DNA from: Desulfobacterales bacterium
GTDB taxonomy: Bacteria; Desulfobacterota; Desulfobacteria; Desulfobacterales; UBA11574
Assembly: GCA_030145595.1 (NCBI GenBank)
Contig: JAQYVG010000163.1
Span: 1 to 7,673 of the forward strand
DNA length: 7,673 bases
Direction: 5' to 3'
Part shown: one piece after another, positions 1 through 6,370 of the stretch
Layout of the letters: each line of letters opens with the position of its first letter
Numbering within the stretch: the stretch's first letter is position 1
Made by a program: the position numbers and the translations under genes
The notes under the pieces: model-generated
Seen by the model: the letters and a program-made list of their open reading frames with translations, nothing else
What the model was told of the DNA's origin: nothing
Databases searched by the model: none

Positions 1-1
1 G

Positions 2-514
2 TTCGGTATTTCCCGTAATCGCGGGGTGACCAACCTTCTGGTCGAAAAAACCGATTTAAAACTGACGGTTTTCAATACTTCAATACCCAACCTGCATGTG
101 ATACCATCAGGTCCCATCCCGCCCAATCCTTCTGAAATTCTGGGTTCAAAGCGCATGGAGGAACTGATCGAAGTGCTGCGCAAAAATTTTACCCGTATTA
201 TTATCGATACCCCTCCGATTACGGCAGTCACCGATGCGGCCTTGCTGGGAAAACTTTCAGACGGTGTGGTTCTGGTTGTACGTGCCAACAGAACGGTCAG
301 GGATATGGCCAAAACCGGGTTGGAGCAGCTTACGGCTGTGGGCGCCAAAATGCTGGGCGTAGTGTTAAACGGGGTCGGTATGGGCCGGGGCAGTTACTAT
401 TATTATCAATATTATTACTACTATGGAGATGAAGGCTATCAGGATAAAAAGTCGAGCCGCAAGAAAAAAACAAAGAGCGCCAGGATTGAAGATGCTCAAC
501 CCCAGATTTCGTAA
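2..514 (+). CDS. BY-kinase (CpsD/CapB/ExoP-type tyrosine kinase), C-terminal part
   Basis: This is the 3' part of a bacterial tyrosine kinase that autophosphorylates a C-terminal tyrosine cluster and controls export and chain length of capsule or exopolysaccharide with a Wzc/Wzz-type membrane partner. The frame is open from base 2, so the gene starts upstream; the GTG at 26 is internal, because FGISRNRG before it fits the family. Visible in order are the GPIPPNPSEIL motif, the Walker B-type strand IIIDTPP, the VVLVVRANRTVRD strand region, and a C-terminal run YYYYQYYYYY followed by GDEGY, giving ten tyrosines at 395-439. A Lys/Arg-rich tail ends the protein. Walker A and A' and any membrane domain must lie to the left of the window, so it cannot be told whether this is a free CpsD-like kinase or a Wzc-like fused protein. 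An intrinsic terminator follows. The family call is firm. Confidence 0.92.
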   Translation, partial: FGISRNRGVTNLLVEKTDLKLTVFNTSIPNLHVIPSGPIPPNPSEILGSKRMEELIEVLRKNFTRIIIDTPPITAVTDAALLGKLSDGVVLVVRANRTVRDMAKTGLEQLTAVGAKMLGVVLNGVGMGRGSYYYYQYYYYYGDEGYQDKKSSRKKKTKSARIEDAQPQIS

Positions 515-543
515 ACTAAAGTAGGCATTGAAAAAGCTATTAG

Positions 544-584
544 AACCCTAATTGGGTTAAAACCCAATTGGGGTTTAATTTTTT
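544..584 (+). terminator. Rho-independent terminator after the tyrosine kinase
   Basis: A 15-bp inverted repeat (544-558 with 561-575, one G-U pair; the innermost pairs must open to form a loop) is followed by T AA TTTTTT at 576-584. It begins 30 bp past the kinase stop codon and should end the polysaccharide transcript before the convergent ferredoxin gene. The other strand lacks an immediate U-run, so it is mainly a + strand terminator. Confidence 0.88.
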
Positions 585-620
585 CTTGGGGGGAATATAA
601 CCTTGGACGGCGGCGAAACA

Positions 621-667
621 GCATGTTGTTCCCTGGCTCCTGAACGTCGAAGAACCAGGGAACATGC
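621..667 (-). terminator. Strong hairpin downstream of the ferredoxin gene, possible terminator
   Basis: GCATGTT-GTT-CCCTGG (621-636) pairs with CCAGGGAACATGC (655-667): 13 bp, with a 3-nt bulge that looks like a duplicated GTT. It begins 13 bp beyond the ferredoxin stop on the minus strand. On that strand it is followed only by TGTTTCG, so the U-tract is poor. It could be a weak terminator or a 3'-end stabilising structure. Confidence 0.5.
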
Positions 668-680
668 TATTGAAAGCTGA

Positions 681-869
681 TTAGGTTTCTTCTACTACAA
701 TTGCGCCGGGCTCACAGACCTCAACACAACTTTCACACCCCAGGCATTCATCAGCATTGACCGGAACCGATTTATCGTCTATCATTTCAAAGACCTCAAC
801 CGGGCAGACATCAACACATTCTTCACAGCCTTCACATTTTACTGCATCAACGGTAGGAATAAAAGCCAT
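681..869 (-). CDS. 2[4Fe-4S] ferredoxin
   Basis: A small cytoplasmic low-potential electron carrier of 62 residues, the usual size for clostridial-type bacterial ferredoxins. It has two complete cluster motifs: C12-x2-C15-x2-C18-x3-C22-P and C42-x2-C45-x2-C48-x3-C52-E-P. In this family each cluster takes three cysteines from one motif and the last from the other. The second motif ends CEP rather than CP, a variant I associate with sulfate reducers and other anaerobes. The protein is strongly acidic, with no signal peptide or membrane segment. The start is supported by an AGGAGG Shine-Dalgarno 8 nt upstream. It appears to be a single-gene unit with its own promoter and no obvious redox partner beside it, so the electron donor and acceptor cannot be inferred. 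Confidence 0.96.
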   Translation of the reverse strand: MAFIPTVDAVKCEGCEECVDVCPVEVFEMIDDKSVPVNADECLGCESCVEVCEPGAIVVEET

Positions 870-877
870 TTAAAGAG

Positions 878-883
878 CCTCCT
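878..883 (-). promoter_or_regulatory. Strong Shine-Dalgarno of the ferredoxin gene
   Basis: AGGAGG on the minus strand, 8 nt before the ATG at 869. It is the best ribosome-binding site in the window, fixes the start codon and suggests high expression. Confidence 0.9.
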
Positions 884-946
884 TTTTTATAAAAATTAAG
901 CCGCGGTGGTTTACCATCCACCTTTATGCCGTTATCGGAAAAATTC

Positions 947-973
947 CTTATACCAATTGATACGGGGAGTCAA
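947..973 (-). promoter_or_regulatory. Putative sigma70-type promoter of the ferredoxin gene
   Basis: On the minus strand TTGACT (973-968) and TATAAG (952-947) are separated by 15 bp, slightly short of the optimum. Each hexamer matches 5 of 6 consensus bases. Transcription would begin near 940, giving a leader of about 70 nt that contains a small hairpin (GGTGG 905-909 with CCACC 918-922). Inferred from sequence only. Confidence 0.55.
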
Positions 974-994
974 GCCTTCTTGTATTTTTTTTAC

Positions 995-1020
995 TAATAA
1001 AATCGTGTTACGATTTTATA
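995..1020. repeat. 26-bp palindromic repeat, copy 1 (3' end of the unknown gene)
   Basis: A near-perfect palindrome: ATAAAATCGT (997-1006) and ACGATTTTAT (1010-1019) around a 3-nt centre. It is identical at 21 of 26 positions to the repeat at 2010-2035, with all five differences in the central loop. It contains the stop codon of the 330-residue gene. Neither strand shows a U-run after it, so it is not an ordinary terminator. Confidence 0.8.
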
Positions 1021-2008
1021 GCTCGATAATACCGATCAGAGTATTTTTAAACCTCTCTCTTTCGGTTTCAAGTCCGGCCTGCATCGTGTTATTGCCGGCA
1101 CAGCGGGCAAAAAAATCATACGGTGTTTCTCCGGGAACGATATAGAGTTTGATCGCAACGTTTTCATCACCTGAGCTTACCGCCGGCGCCTCAAACATAC
1201 GGTCCGTTGATACGGGCCAGGCACTCGTCAGTAATGTGTTGAGGCTTGCAAGCAAGCCATCCTGCCATTTTTCGACAGTTTCATCCCGGCTTGCATGCAT
1301 CGGTATTGAATCAAAGTCAATTACCATTTCTATTTCAGGTGCTTTATCCATCAATTCATCCAAAACAGACCGGCTGGTGGTAATAAATAATCCGGGCGGT
1401 TCCCGATCGTGTTGCATAAGTTTAGTCCAGGCCTTGAGCCGCTCTGCCACCATGTAAAAACCATGATCACTATGTGGAAACTTTTCTTTTGCCGCCGCTT
1501 CCAGGTTCAAAGCCTCATCTTCACCTTTAAGATTCTTCATGAGATCTTGCTCCATGACATCAAACAATTTCAGATCCTGGTTCAATCCATTGTTTTGCAA
1601 ATCGAAACTCTGGGCAATGTGAAGAAATAATCTGGCCCTGAAAATATCTTCGGGTTCTTTTTGCAATTGGCCGGCGCTGCTTTGCTTTTTGATGTCTGCC
1701 CGTATTTGTGATGAAAAAGTTTCATCAAAAAACGGAATTTTACCTTCCCAGGCCTTAAAAAAGTCTAAAGTGCCTCCCTGATGCAGGTTGGCCCAAGCAT
1801 TATAATCCTTCAAAATTGCCTCTAATTTATTTTCATCGCCGGCAATCGGTACCCTTAGGTCAATTATACCGCTATCAGCCCACATTTGGTTCTCCGGCGG
1901 TATGTTGTGCCTTGACGGTTGATAAACAACCGTCTGTTTAAAACAGGCCGCAAGGGCCTTTGCTGCCGGCCCGGACACATATGTAAACGGAAAGTATATC
2001 GGTTTCAT
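1016..2008 (-). CDS. Conserved-looking hypothetical protein, 330 aa
   Basis: I do not recognise this family. The frame is long and gene-like, and the overlapping + strand frames are shorter and carry no recognisable domain. The product looks soluble and cytoplasmic: no signal peptide, no membrane span, no clear nucleotide-binding or metal-binding motif, and only two cysteines (C22 and one near the C-terminus in FFARCAGNN). The N-terminus MKPIYFPFTYVSGPAAKAL is followed by a mostly helical, charged middle and a mixed C-terminal third. The ATG at 2008 is preceded by GGAG about 12 nt away, which is distant; this motif sits in the loop of a palindrome. The gene lies 139 bp after the cysK-cysS-like fusion and 146 bp before the ferredoxin, and is bracketed by two copies of the same 26-bp palindromic repeat. 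A role in sulfur or redox metabolism would be a guess from neighbours only. Confidence 0.82.
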   Translation of the reverse strand: MKPIYFPFTYVSGPAAKALAACFKQTVVYQPSRHNIPPENQMWADSGIIDLRVPIAGDENKLEAILKDYNAWANLHQGGTLDFFKAWEGKIPFFDETFSSQIRADIKKQSSAGQLQKEPEDIFRARLFLHIAQSFDLQNNGLNQDLKLFDVMEQDLMKNLKGEDEALNLEAAAKEKFPHSDHGFYMVAERLKAWTKLMQHDREPPGLFITTSRSVLDELMDKAPEIEMVIDFDSIPMHASRDETVEKWQDGLLASLNTLLTSAWPVSTDRMFEAPAVSSGDENVAIKLYIVPGETPYDFFARCAGNNTMQAGLETERERFKNTLIGIIEL

Positions 2009-2009
2009 T

Positions 2010-2035
2010 TAATAAAATCACTCCACGATTTTATA
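2010..2035. repeat. 26-bp palindromic repeat, copy 2 (5' end of the unknown gene)
   Basis: ATAAAATC (2012-2019) pairs with GATTTTAT (2027-2034) around the loop ACTCCAC. It is identical at 21 of 26 positions to the copy at 995-1020. On the minus strand the loop reads GTGGAGT, so the probable Shine-Dalgarno GGAG is presented in a hairpin loop just before the ATG at 2008. It may act as a translation-control hairpin, a protein-binding operator, or simply be a dispersed palindrome. Confidence 0.78.
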
Positions 2036-2039
2036 CAAC

Positions 2040-2059
2040 GTCCCGGAAGCATTCGGGAC
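2040..2059. repeat. Small GC-rich inverted repeat
   Basis: GTCCCG (2040-2045) and CGGGAC (2054-2059) form a 6-bp stem with an 8-nt loop. On the minus strand a run of seven T lies before rather than after the stem, so it does not read as a terminator for the upstream fusion gene. The rest of 2060-2147 is AT-rich, with low-complexity AAC/AAT-type repeats. Confidence 0.45.
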
Positions 2060-2147
2060 TTAAAAAAAGATTTTCCATGAAGCGGTCTAATAGAGAAAAC
2101 TCCCCGGCCGCTCAACAATTCAACCAATCATCCATTTAACAATTTAA

Positions 2148-4448
2148 CTAATGAACCAATTTGGTGTCTTTGACGTTGATACCCAGGCCCCTTAACTGAT
2201 CACGAATCTTATCGGCAAGATCCCAGTTCTTTTCCAGCCTGGCTTTATCTCTCGTAATTATCAGACGCTGCACCTCGGGATCATAAACTTCATCCTCGAA
2301 GTTGAATATTTTCAACACCGTATCTATATTGCGGAACCCATCTACAACTTTTAGGGCGCCATCCTGATCCAATTTGTTTTCCAGAGTCAGAACATTTATT
2401 CTTTTGACAATCTTAAAGATTGAAGCCATGGCTGCTGATATATTCAAGTCATCGTCCATGGCACTGACAAAACCGTGCTTTAGGTCGTACAGTAGCTGAT
2501 CGAGCTCGGGATAAGGTGAAGCATCCGCTCTTACATTATGTAAGGTATGAATACACGTATCGAGCCGATCCAGTGAACTACGGGCATTTTCGAGCCGTTC
2601 TTTGGTAAAAGTAACCGGTTTCCTGTAATGCGCCGAAAGCAGCCAGTACCTGATCACCCGGTTGGAATATCCGAGGCTCGCCAAGTCGCTGAGAGTCAGT
2701 CCGCTTCCACCTTCATCTACTTTTTTGCCCTCAACCAGGACGCGATCGCAATGGACCCAATACTTGGCTAAAGGCTTTCCGGTCACGGCCCCGGCAATTG
2801 CCAGCTCATTTTCGTTGTGAGGAAATACAAGCTCCCGGCTGCTGGTGTGAATATCATAGCTTTCCCCAAGATACTTCATAGCCATCGCCACACCCTGAAT
2901 GTGCCATGAAGGACGTACATTGCCCCAGTCGGTCTTGGTGTATATCCCCCTTTTCAGCTCGGAAAGCCTCGATCTTTTCAACAGCGTGAAATCCCTGGGA
3001 TTATCCTTTTCGTATTCATCCAGATCTACTGTGGCACCAAGCCTTATTTTATCAATATCTATACCGGACAGCTTACCGTAATCCGGAAACCGGGAAATGT
3101 CAAAATACAGGCTGCGAAGTTTTTCGTAGGCAAACCCTTTTGTTATCAGTTTTTCGGCCAGCAGGACCATGTCATCAACATGCCGGCTCGCCAGAGGGTA
3201 TTGCGCAGGCTTGATTCCCAGGGAATCCAGATCCTTCTTAAACCCCTCGATATTCTTGGCGGTAAATTCACCTATATCCAGTCCTGCTTTTTCAGAACCG
3301 TCAATAGTTTTATCATCCAGATCGGTAATATTCATGACATGTGTTACCGCATATCCCCTATATTCGAGGTAGCTGCACAAAAGGTCTGAAAAAACAAAAC
3401 GCCGGCATTCACTCACGTGCAGGCGTGCGTGCGCCGTGGGTCCGCATGAAAATATACAGACTTTTCCCGCTTGCAGCGGTTCAAAAGACTCCTTGCTTCG
3501 GCTCATGGTATTGAACAGTTGCAGATCGACCTTTTCGCGTACTGCAAAAAGCGGTGTGCTGAGGTAACGTTCCCCACCGTCCGGCAATATCACCACAATC
3601 GTACCTTCCGGTAAGGTTTCCGCCTGCTTACAAGCAATCACCATAGCGGCTCCGCTGCTCATTCCGACAAAGAGACCTTCTTCTTTGGCAAGGCGTCTTG
3701 TCATTTCAAAGGCTTCTTCATCATCAATATTTACGATAGCATCAAGGATTTTCTTATCAAAAATTTCGGGACGATAAGCTTCCTTCATGTTTTTTAGACC
3801 CTGAATTTTGTGACCGAGATAAGGCTCGACAGCAACGATTCTGATAGCAGGATTATGTTCTTTCAGCCGCCTTGAAATGCCCATGACTGTCCCGCTGGTA
3901 CCCAGGGTGGCAACGACCATGGTAACCTTGCCGTTCGTTTGCTCCCAGATTTCCTGGGCTGTTCCGTAATAGTGCGCCTCCCAGTTGGCGGCGCTGTTGA
4001 ATTGGTCGGCCATGAAATAGGCCCCGGGATTTTTCCGGGCCATTTTATAAACCTCTTCGATAGCACCGTCGGTCCCAAGATGACCGGGCGTGAGAAAAAT
4101 CTCGGCGCCGCGGGCCTTCAAAATCTTCTGTCGTTCAACACTTACCGCCTCTGACATCGTCAACAAAAGTTTATAGCCCTTAACCCCACATACCATCGCA
4201 AGACCGATACCCGTGTTTCCGCTGGTAGCTTCGATCACTGTTTTCTCAGGTGTAAGCTCACCGGATTTTTCACCGGCCTCAATCATGGAAAGGGCGATCC
4301 GATCCTTGACCGAACCACCTGGATTAAAATACTCCAGCTTTGCCAGAATTCTCACTTTCGGATTTGGATTGAGGCCTTTAATCTCAACCAGAGGTGTGTT
4401 GCCAATAGTGTCCAGAATAGAATAACTCATCTTTTCAACAGTTTTCAT
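2148..4448 (-). CDS. Cysteine synthase fused to a degenerate cysteinyl-tRNA synthetase-like domain
   Basis: A 766-residue fusion. Residues ~7-301 are a PLP fold-type II cysteine synthase (O-acetylserine or related donor plus sulfide to cysteine): NPGGSVKDR with Schiff-base K48, substrate loop TSGNTG 75-80, phosphate loop GTSGT 183-187 and PDGGERYLST 289-298. After a linker of under ten residues, ~309-766 align along the whole length of CysRS (LFNT.., SCGPT, NITDLDDK 373-380, FPHNENE 542-548, AMDDD, C-terminal ADKIRDQL). Key CysRS motifs are altered. HIGH is HVSE (344-347) and KMSKS is KVDEG (576-580). E. coli zinc ligand C209 corresponds to G519, while C28, H234 and E238 correspond to retained C335, H544 and E548. 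DIHGGGSD is DIHTSSRE. The synthase half is probably active and the other half probably not a normal tRNA ligase. The start is ATG 4448 or the internal ATG at 4430 (M7), which fits family length better; neither has a good Shine-Dalgarno. It lies 44 bp after tmk. Confidence 0.93.
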   Translation of the reverse strand: MKTVEKMSYSILDTIGNTPLVEIKGLNPNPKVRILAKLEYFNPGGSVKDRIALSMIEAGEKSGELTPEKTVIEATSGNTGIGLAMVCGVKGYKLLLTMSEAVSVERQKILKARGAEIFLTPGHLGTDGAIEEVYKMARKNPGAYFMADQFNSAANWEAHYYGTAQEIWEQTNGKVTMVVATLGTSGTVMGISRRLKEHNPAIRIVAVEPYLGHKIQGLKNMKEAYRPEIFDKKILDAIVNIDDEEAFEMTRRLAKEEGLFVGMSSGAAMVIACKQAETLPEGTIVVILPDGGERYLSTPLFAVREKVDLQLFNTMSRSKESFEPLQAGKVCIFSCGPTAHARLHVSECRRFVFSDLLCSYLEYRGYAVTHVMNITDLDDKTIDGSEKAGLDIGEFTAKNIEGFKKDLDSLGIKPAQYPLASRHVDDMVLLAEKLITKGFAYEKLRSLYFDISRFPDYGKLSGIDIDKIRLGATVDLDEYEKDNPRDFTLLKRSRLSELKRGIYTKTDWGNVRPSWHIQGVAMAMKYLGESYDIHTSSRELVFPHNENELAIAGAVTGKPLAKYWVHCDRVLVEGKKVDEGGSGLTLSDLASLGYSNRVIRYWLLSAHYRKPVTFTKERLENARSSLDRLDTCIHTLHNVRADASPYPELDQLLYDLKHGFVSAMDDDLNISAAMASIFKIVKRINVLTLENKLDQDGALKVVDGFRNIDTVLKIFNFEDEVYDPEVQRLIITRDKARLEKNWDLADKIRDQLRGLGINVKDTKLVH

Positions 4449-4492
4449 TCACTAATCAGGTAGTTGGTTTTCAAAAAACTTATTAAAAGGAA

Positions 4493-5131
4493 CTAATGCT
4501 GCATTAGAAAAGAAGATAATATACTTAGAATCTCCTTGCGAACCTGACTTTCACTCTTGGATGCATCTATCACGCGAAATCTCTCCGGCTCCAGGCGCGC
4601 AAGCTCAAGATAGCCCGATCTTACCTTTTCATGAAATGCAAGGGTCTCTTTTTCAAACCGGCTTTCAATGCCTGTTCTGCTGCCGTTGTTAATCTGTTTC
4701 CAGGCACGGGCAAGGCCCTTTGCAGGGGGCAGATCAAGCAGGATGGTTATATCAGGTTTTAAGTCCTTTAGTATCAGTTTGTGTAAGCTGTGGATTAACC
4801 CGATGTCGAGTTCTCTGGCATAACCCTGATAAACGACGGTAGCGTCATAATAGCGATCACACAGCACCGTTTTACCCGCCGATAGTAAAGGCACTATTAA
4901 TTGTTTAACATGCTGGGCGCGATCAGCGGTGTACAAAAGGAGCTCCGCCATGGGATCCATATCGCTGCTTTCAGGATCCAGCAAAAGCGCCCGTATCTTC
5001 TTCCCGATCCTGGTTCCCCCCGGTTCCCTGGTGGCCTCACATGCATGCCCCTTACTTTGAAGAAACTCAACAATAGATCTAATCTGGGTCGTTTTTCCGG
5101 AGCCTTCAATGCCCTCAAGCGTGATAAACAT
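4493..5131 (-). CDS. tmk: Thymidylate kinase (dTMP kinase)
   Basis: Phosphorylates dTMP to dTDP with ATP, the last dedicated step towards dTTP; cytoplasmic. At 212 residues it matches the family. The P-loop is at residues 7-15 (EGIEGSGKTT with the preceding Glu), REPGGT at 35-40 binds the nucleotide monophosphate, and the DRY signature is D92-R93-Y94, followed by YQGYAREL. The LID region around 140-160 carries arginines R142, R152 and R158, as in the bacterial type. The ATG at 5131 gives the canonical N-terminus MFITLEGIEGSGKTT although the Shine-Dalgarno is weak. It sits 44 bp before the cysteine synthase fusion and 253 bp after the YhaM-like gene; that gap contains tandem repeats. It probably belongs to the same leftward unit as its neighbours. 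Confidence 0.97.
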   Translation of the reverse strand: MFITLEGIEGSGKTTQIRSIVEFLQSKGHACEATREPGGTRIGKKIRALLLDPESSDMDPMAELLLYTADRAQHVKQLIVPLLSAGKTVLCDRYYDATVVYQGYARELDIGLIHSLHKLILKDLKPDITILLDLPPAKGLARAWKQINNGSRTGIESRFEKETLAFHEKVRSGYLELARLEPERFRVIDASKSESQVRKEILSILSSFLMQH

Positions 5132-5210
5132 ATTTTTTCAACTTATTGGATTAAAATTGTTTTTTAAGTTCAGCATCCGATAAAACCTATCCCTAATAAT
5201 AGAAAATTAG

Positions 5211-5290
5211 TTGCGAGTTACGGGTTGCGTGTTACGGGTTGCGAGTTACGGGTTGCGTGTTACGGGTTGCGTGTTACGGGTTGCAAGTTA
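5211..5290. repeat. 14-bp tandem repeat, 5.7 copies
   Basis: TTGCGWGTTACGGG is repeated head-to-tail five times with no spacers (5211-5280), varying only at the W position (A,T,A,T,T), and is followed by a partial degenerate copy TTGCAAGTTA (5281-5290). It lies between the YhaM-like gene and tmk. It is a short-unit minisatellite that probably varies in copy number between strains. The unit is too short, and lacks spacers, to be a CRISPR array. Confidence 0.93.
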
Positions 5291-5309
5291 ATATATTCAT
5301 CGATGTATA

Positions 5310-5332
5310 CCCGCAACGCGTAACCCGCAACC
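5310..5332. repeat. Inverted copy of the tandem repeat unit
   Basis: The reverse complement of 5313-5332 matches 18 of 20 bases of the tandem repeat at 5265-5284. Array and inverted copy can therefore fold into a long stem with a loop of about 28 nt (5285-5312). A third fragment, GGTAACCC, follows at 5336-5343. In a transcript this would place a large hairpin between the YhaM-like gene and tmk, but no U-run makes it a standard terminator. Confidence 0.82.
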
Positions 5333-5384
5333 TTTGGTAACCCACTTTGCCGGCGTTTCATTACTCCAATTTCAGCAAATTAAA

Positions 5385-6347
5385 CTAATTTGGCTCTTTA
5401 TCCCTTTTCCCCACGTAAAAATGACGACCTAAAAGCCTGTGAAAGGATGTCCAGGTCTCATTTGAATCTTGTAAAGCGATAAAATCACGCACAGCCTTAA
5501 CCTTGGAGTCCATCTCGTCAATATAGTTGAGCAAAACAGCCTCGATTGTTTTGGGAGGCTCGGGTGATCCGAATTCCTGGGTTCCATGGTGGCTCACAAT
5601 CAGGTGTTTGAGTAAAAGCTTCCGCTCTTCTGGAAAATCCTCGATTTGGTCCAGCTTCTCTACGATCATCTCCAAGCCAATAACGATATGGCTTAAGAAT
5701 CGACCTTCGTCGGAATAGTCTATCTTGAGCTCATATTCCAGTTCTCTTGTCTTGCCGATGTCATGCAGGATGGCGCCGGTTATCAGCAAATCCCTGTCAA
5801 TTCCGCTGTAATGCCCGGCAATTTTGTCTGCCAAAGTTGCCATTGACAAGGTATGTTCCAGCAGGCCGCCGATATAAGCATGGTGCATCTTTTTGGCTGC
5901 CGGTGCGGTTTTGAATTTGAGAACAAACTCCTTGTCGTTCCAAAACGCATCTAAAAGAGCTTTTAAGTAGTCGTCTTTAAAAGATGCCGTAACCGCTAAG
6001 AGGCGCTGGAGCATGCTGTCAATATTAAGCTGGGTCGCTGGTAAAAACACTGACGGATCAAACACTTCGGCAGAACATGCCTCCATGTTTTTGATGACAA
6101 GTTGGGCGACGCCCCTGTATTCATTAACACTGGCCTGGATGCGTACGACATCACCGGAGGCCGGACCGGCGGCGATGCGATCTACATTATCCCACACCAC
6201 ACCTTTAATGCTGCCGGTTTTATCAGAAAGGACGACATTTAAATAATTGTTTCCATCTTTTTTCTGAGCAACGGTTTTCTCAGATAACACAAAGATATCA
6301 TCCACAAAATCCCCGGGCTTGAGATCATCTACATATTGCTTTTTCAT
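5385..6347 (-). CDS. YhaM-like 3'-5' exoribonuclease (OB-fold + HD domain)
   Basis: A 320-residue protein with the two-domain plan of YhaM/CBF1, Mn-dependent 3'-to-5' exoribonucleases of about 314 residues. Residues ~1-90 form an OB-fold of the tRNA_anti type (YLNVVLSDKTGSIKGVVW, then NEYRGVAQLVIKNME). Residues ~150-300 are an HD hydrolase domain with LLEHT (H165), ILHDIGK (H195-D196), H220, SHHG (H253-H254) and NYIDEMD (D277), the expected metal ligands. No signal peptide is seen. The start is supported by AAAGGA (6360-6355), 7 nt before the ATG. It begins 23 bp after surE, so the two are almost certainly cotranscribed, an arrangement that pairs an RNA-degrading enzyme with a nucleotidase. 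The family is best known from Firmicutes; substrate preference here is inferred. Other HD phosphohydrolase activity is the alternative. Confidence 0.9.
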   Translation of the reverse strand: MKKQYVDDLKPGDFVDDIFVLSEKTVAQKKDGNNYLNVVLSDKTGSIKGVVWDNVDRIAAGPASGDVVRIQASVNEYRGVAQLVIKNMEACSAEVFDPSVFLPATQLNIDSMLQRLLAVTASFKDDYLKALLDAFWNDKEFVLKFKTAPAAKKMHHAYIGGLLEHTLSMATLADKIAGHYSGIDRDLLITGAILHDIGKTRELEYELKIDYSDEGRFLSHIVIGLEMIVEKLDQIEDFPEERKLLLKHLIVSHHGTQEFGSPEPPKTIEAVLLNYIDEMDSKVKAVRDFIALQDSNETWTSFHRLLGRHFYVGKRDKEPN

Positions 6348-6370
6348 GCCGTAATCCTTTTACGAAACCA

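Noticed and set aside
906..1630. + strand open frames opposite and beside the 330-residue gene (906-1145, 1149-1457, 1409-1630)
   Set aside because: They are short, have no recognisable domain and mostly lie antisense to a much longer frame; they look like shadows.
2062..2112. Possible terminator after the fusion gene (AGCGG/CCGCT stem followed at a distance by seven T on the minus strand)
   Set aside because: The stem is only 5 bp, with a 22-nt loop, and the T-run is about 12 nt away; too weak to call.
3480..3560. Possibility that the cysK-cysS join is an assembly or sequencing frameshift artefact
   Set aside because: One frame stays open across the junction, the synthase ends at YLSTPLF as in the family, and the CysRS-like part begins at its usual LFNT start, so the join is clean and in frame.
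2899..4425. Several 60-71 codon + strand frames and one minus-strand frame (3863-4078) inside the fusion gene
   Set aside because: All are out of frame with a gene whose domains align over its whole length, and none has a Shine-Dalgarno or recognisable domain.
4897..5167. Alternative frames over the 5' end of tmk on both strands
   Set aside because: The tmk frame carries the P-loop, REPGGT and DRY motifs; the others are byproducts.
5211..5290. Regular repeats that could suggest a CRISPR array
   Set aside because: The 14-bp units are directly adjacent with no unique spacers, and no cas gene is near.
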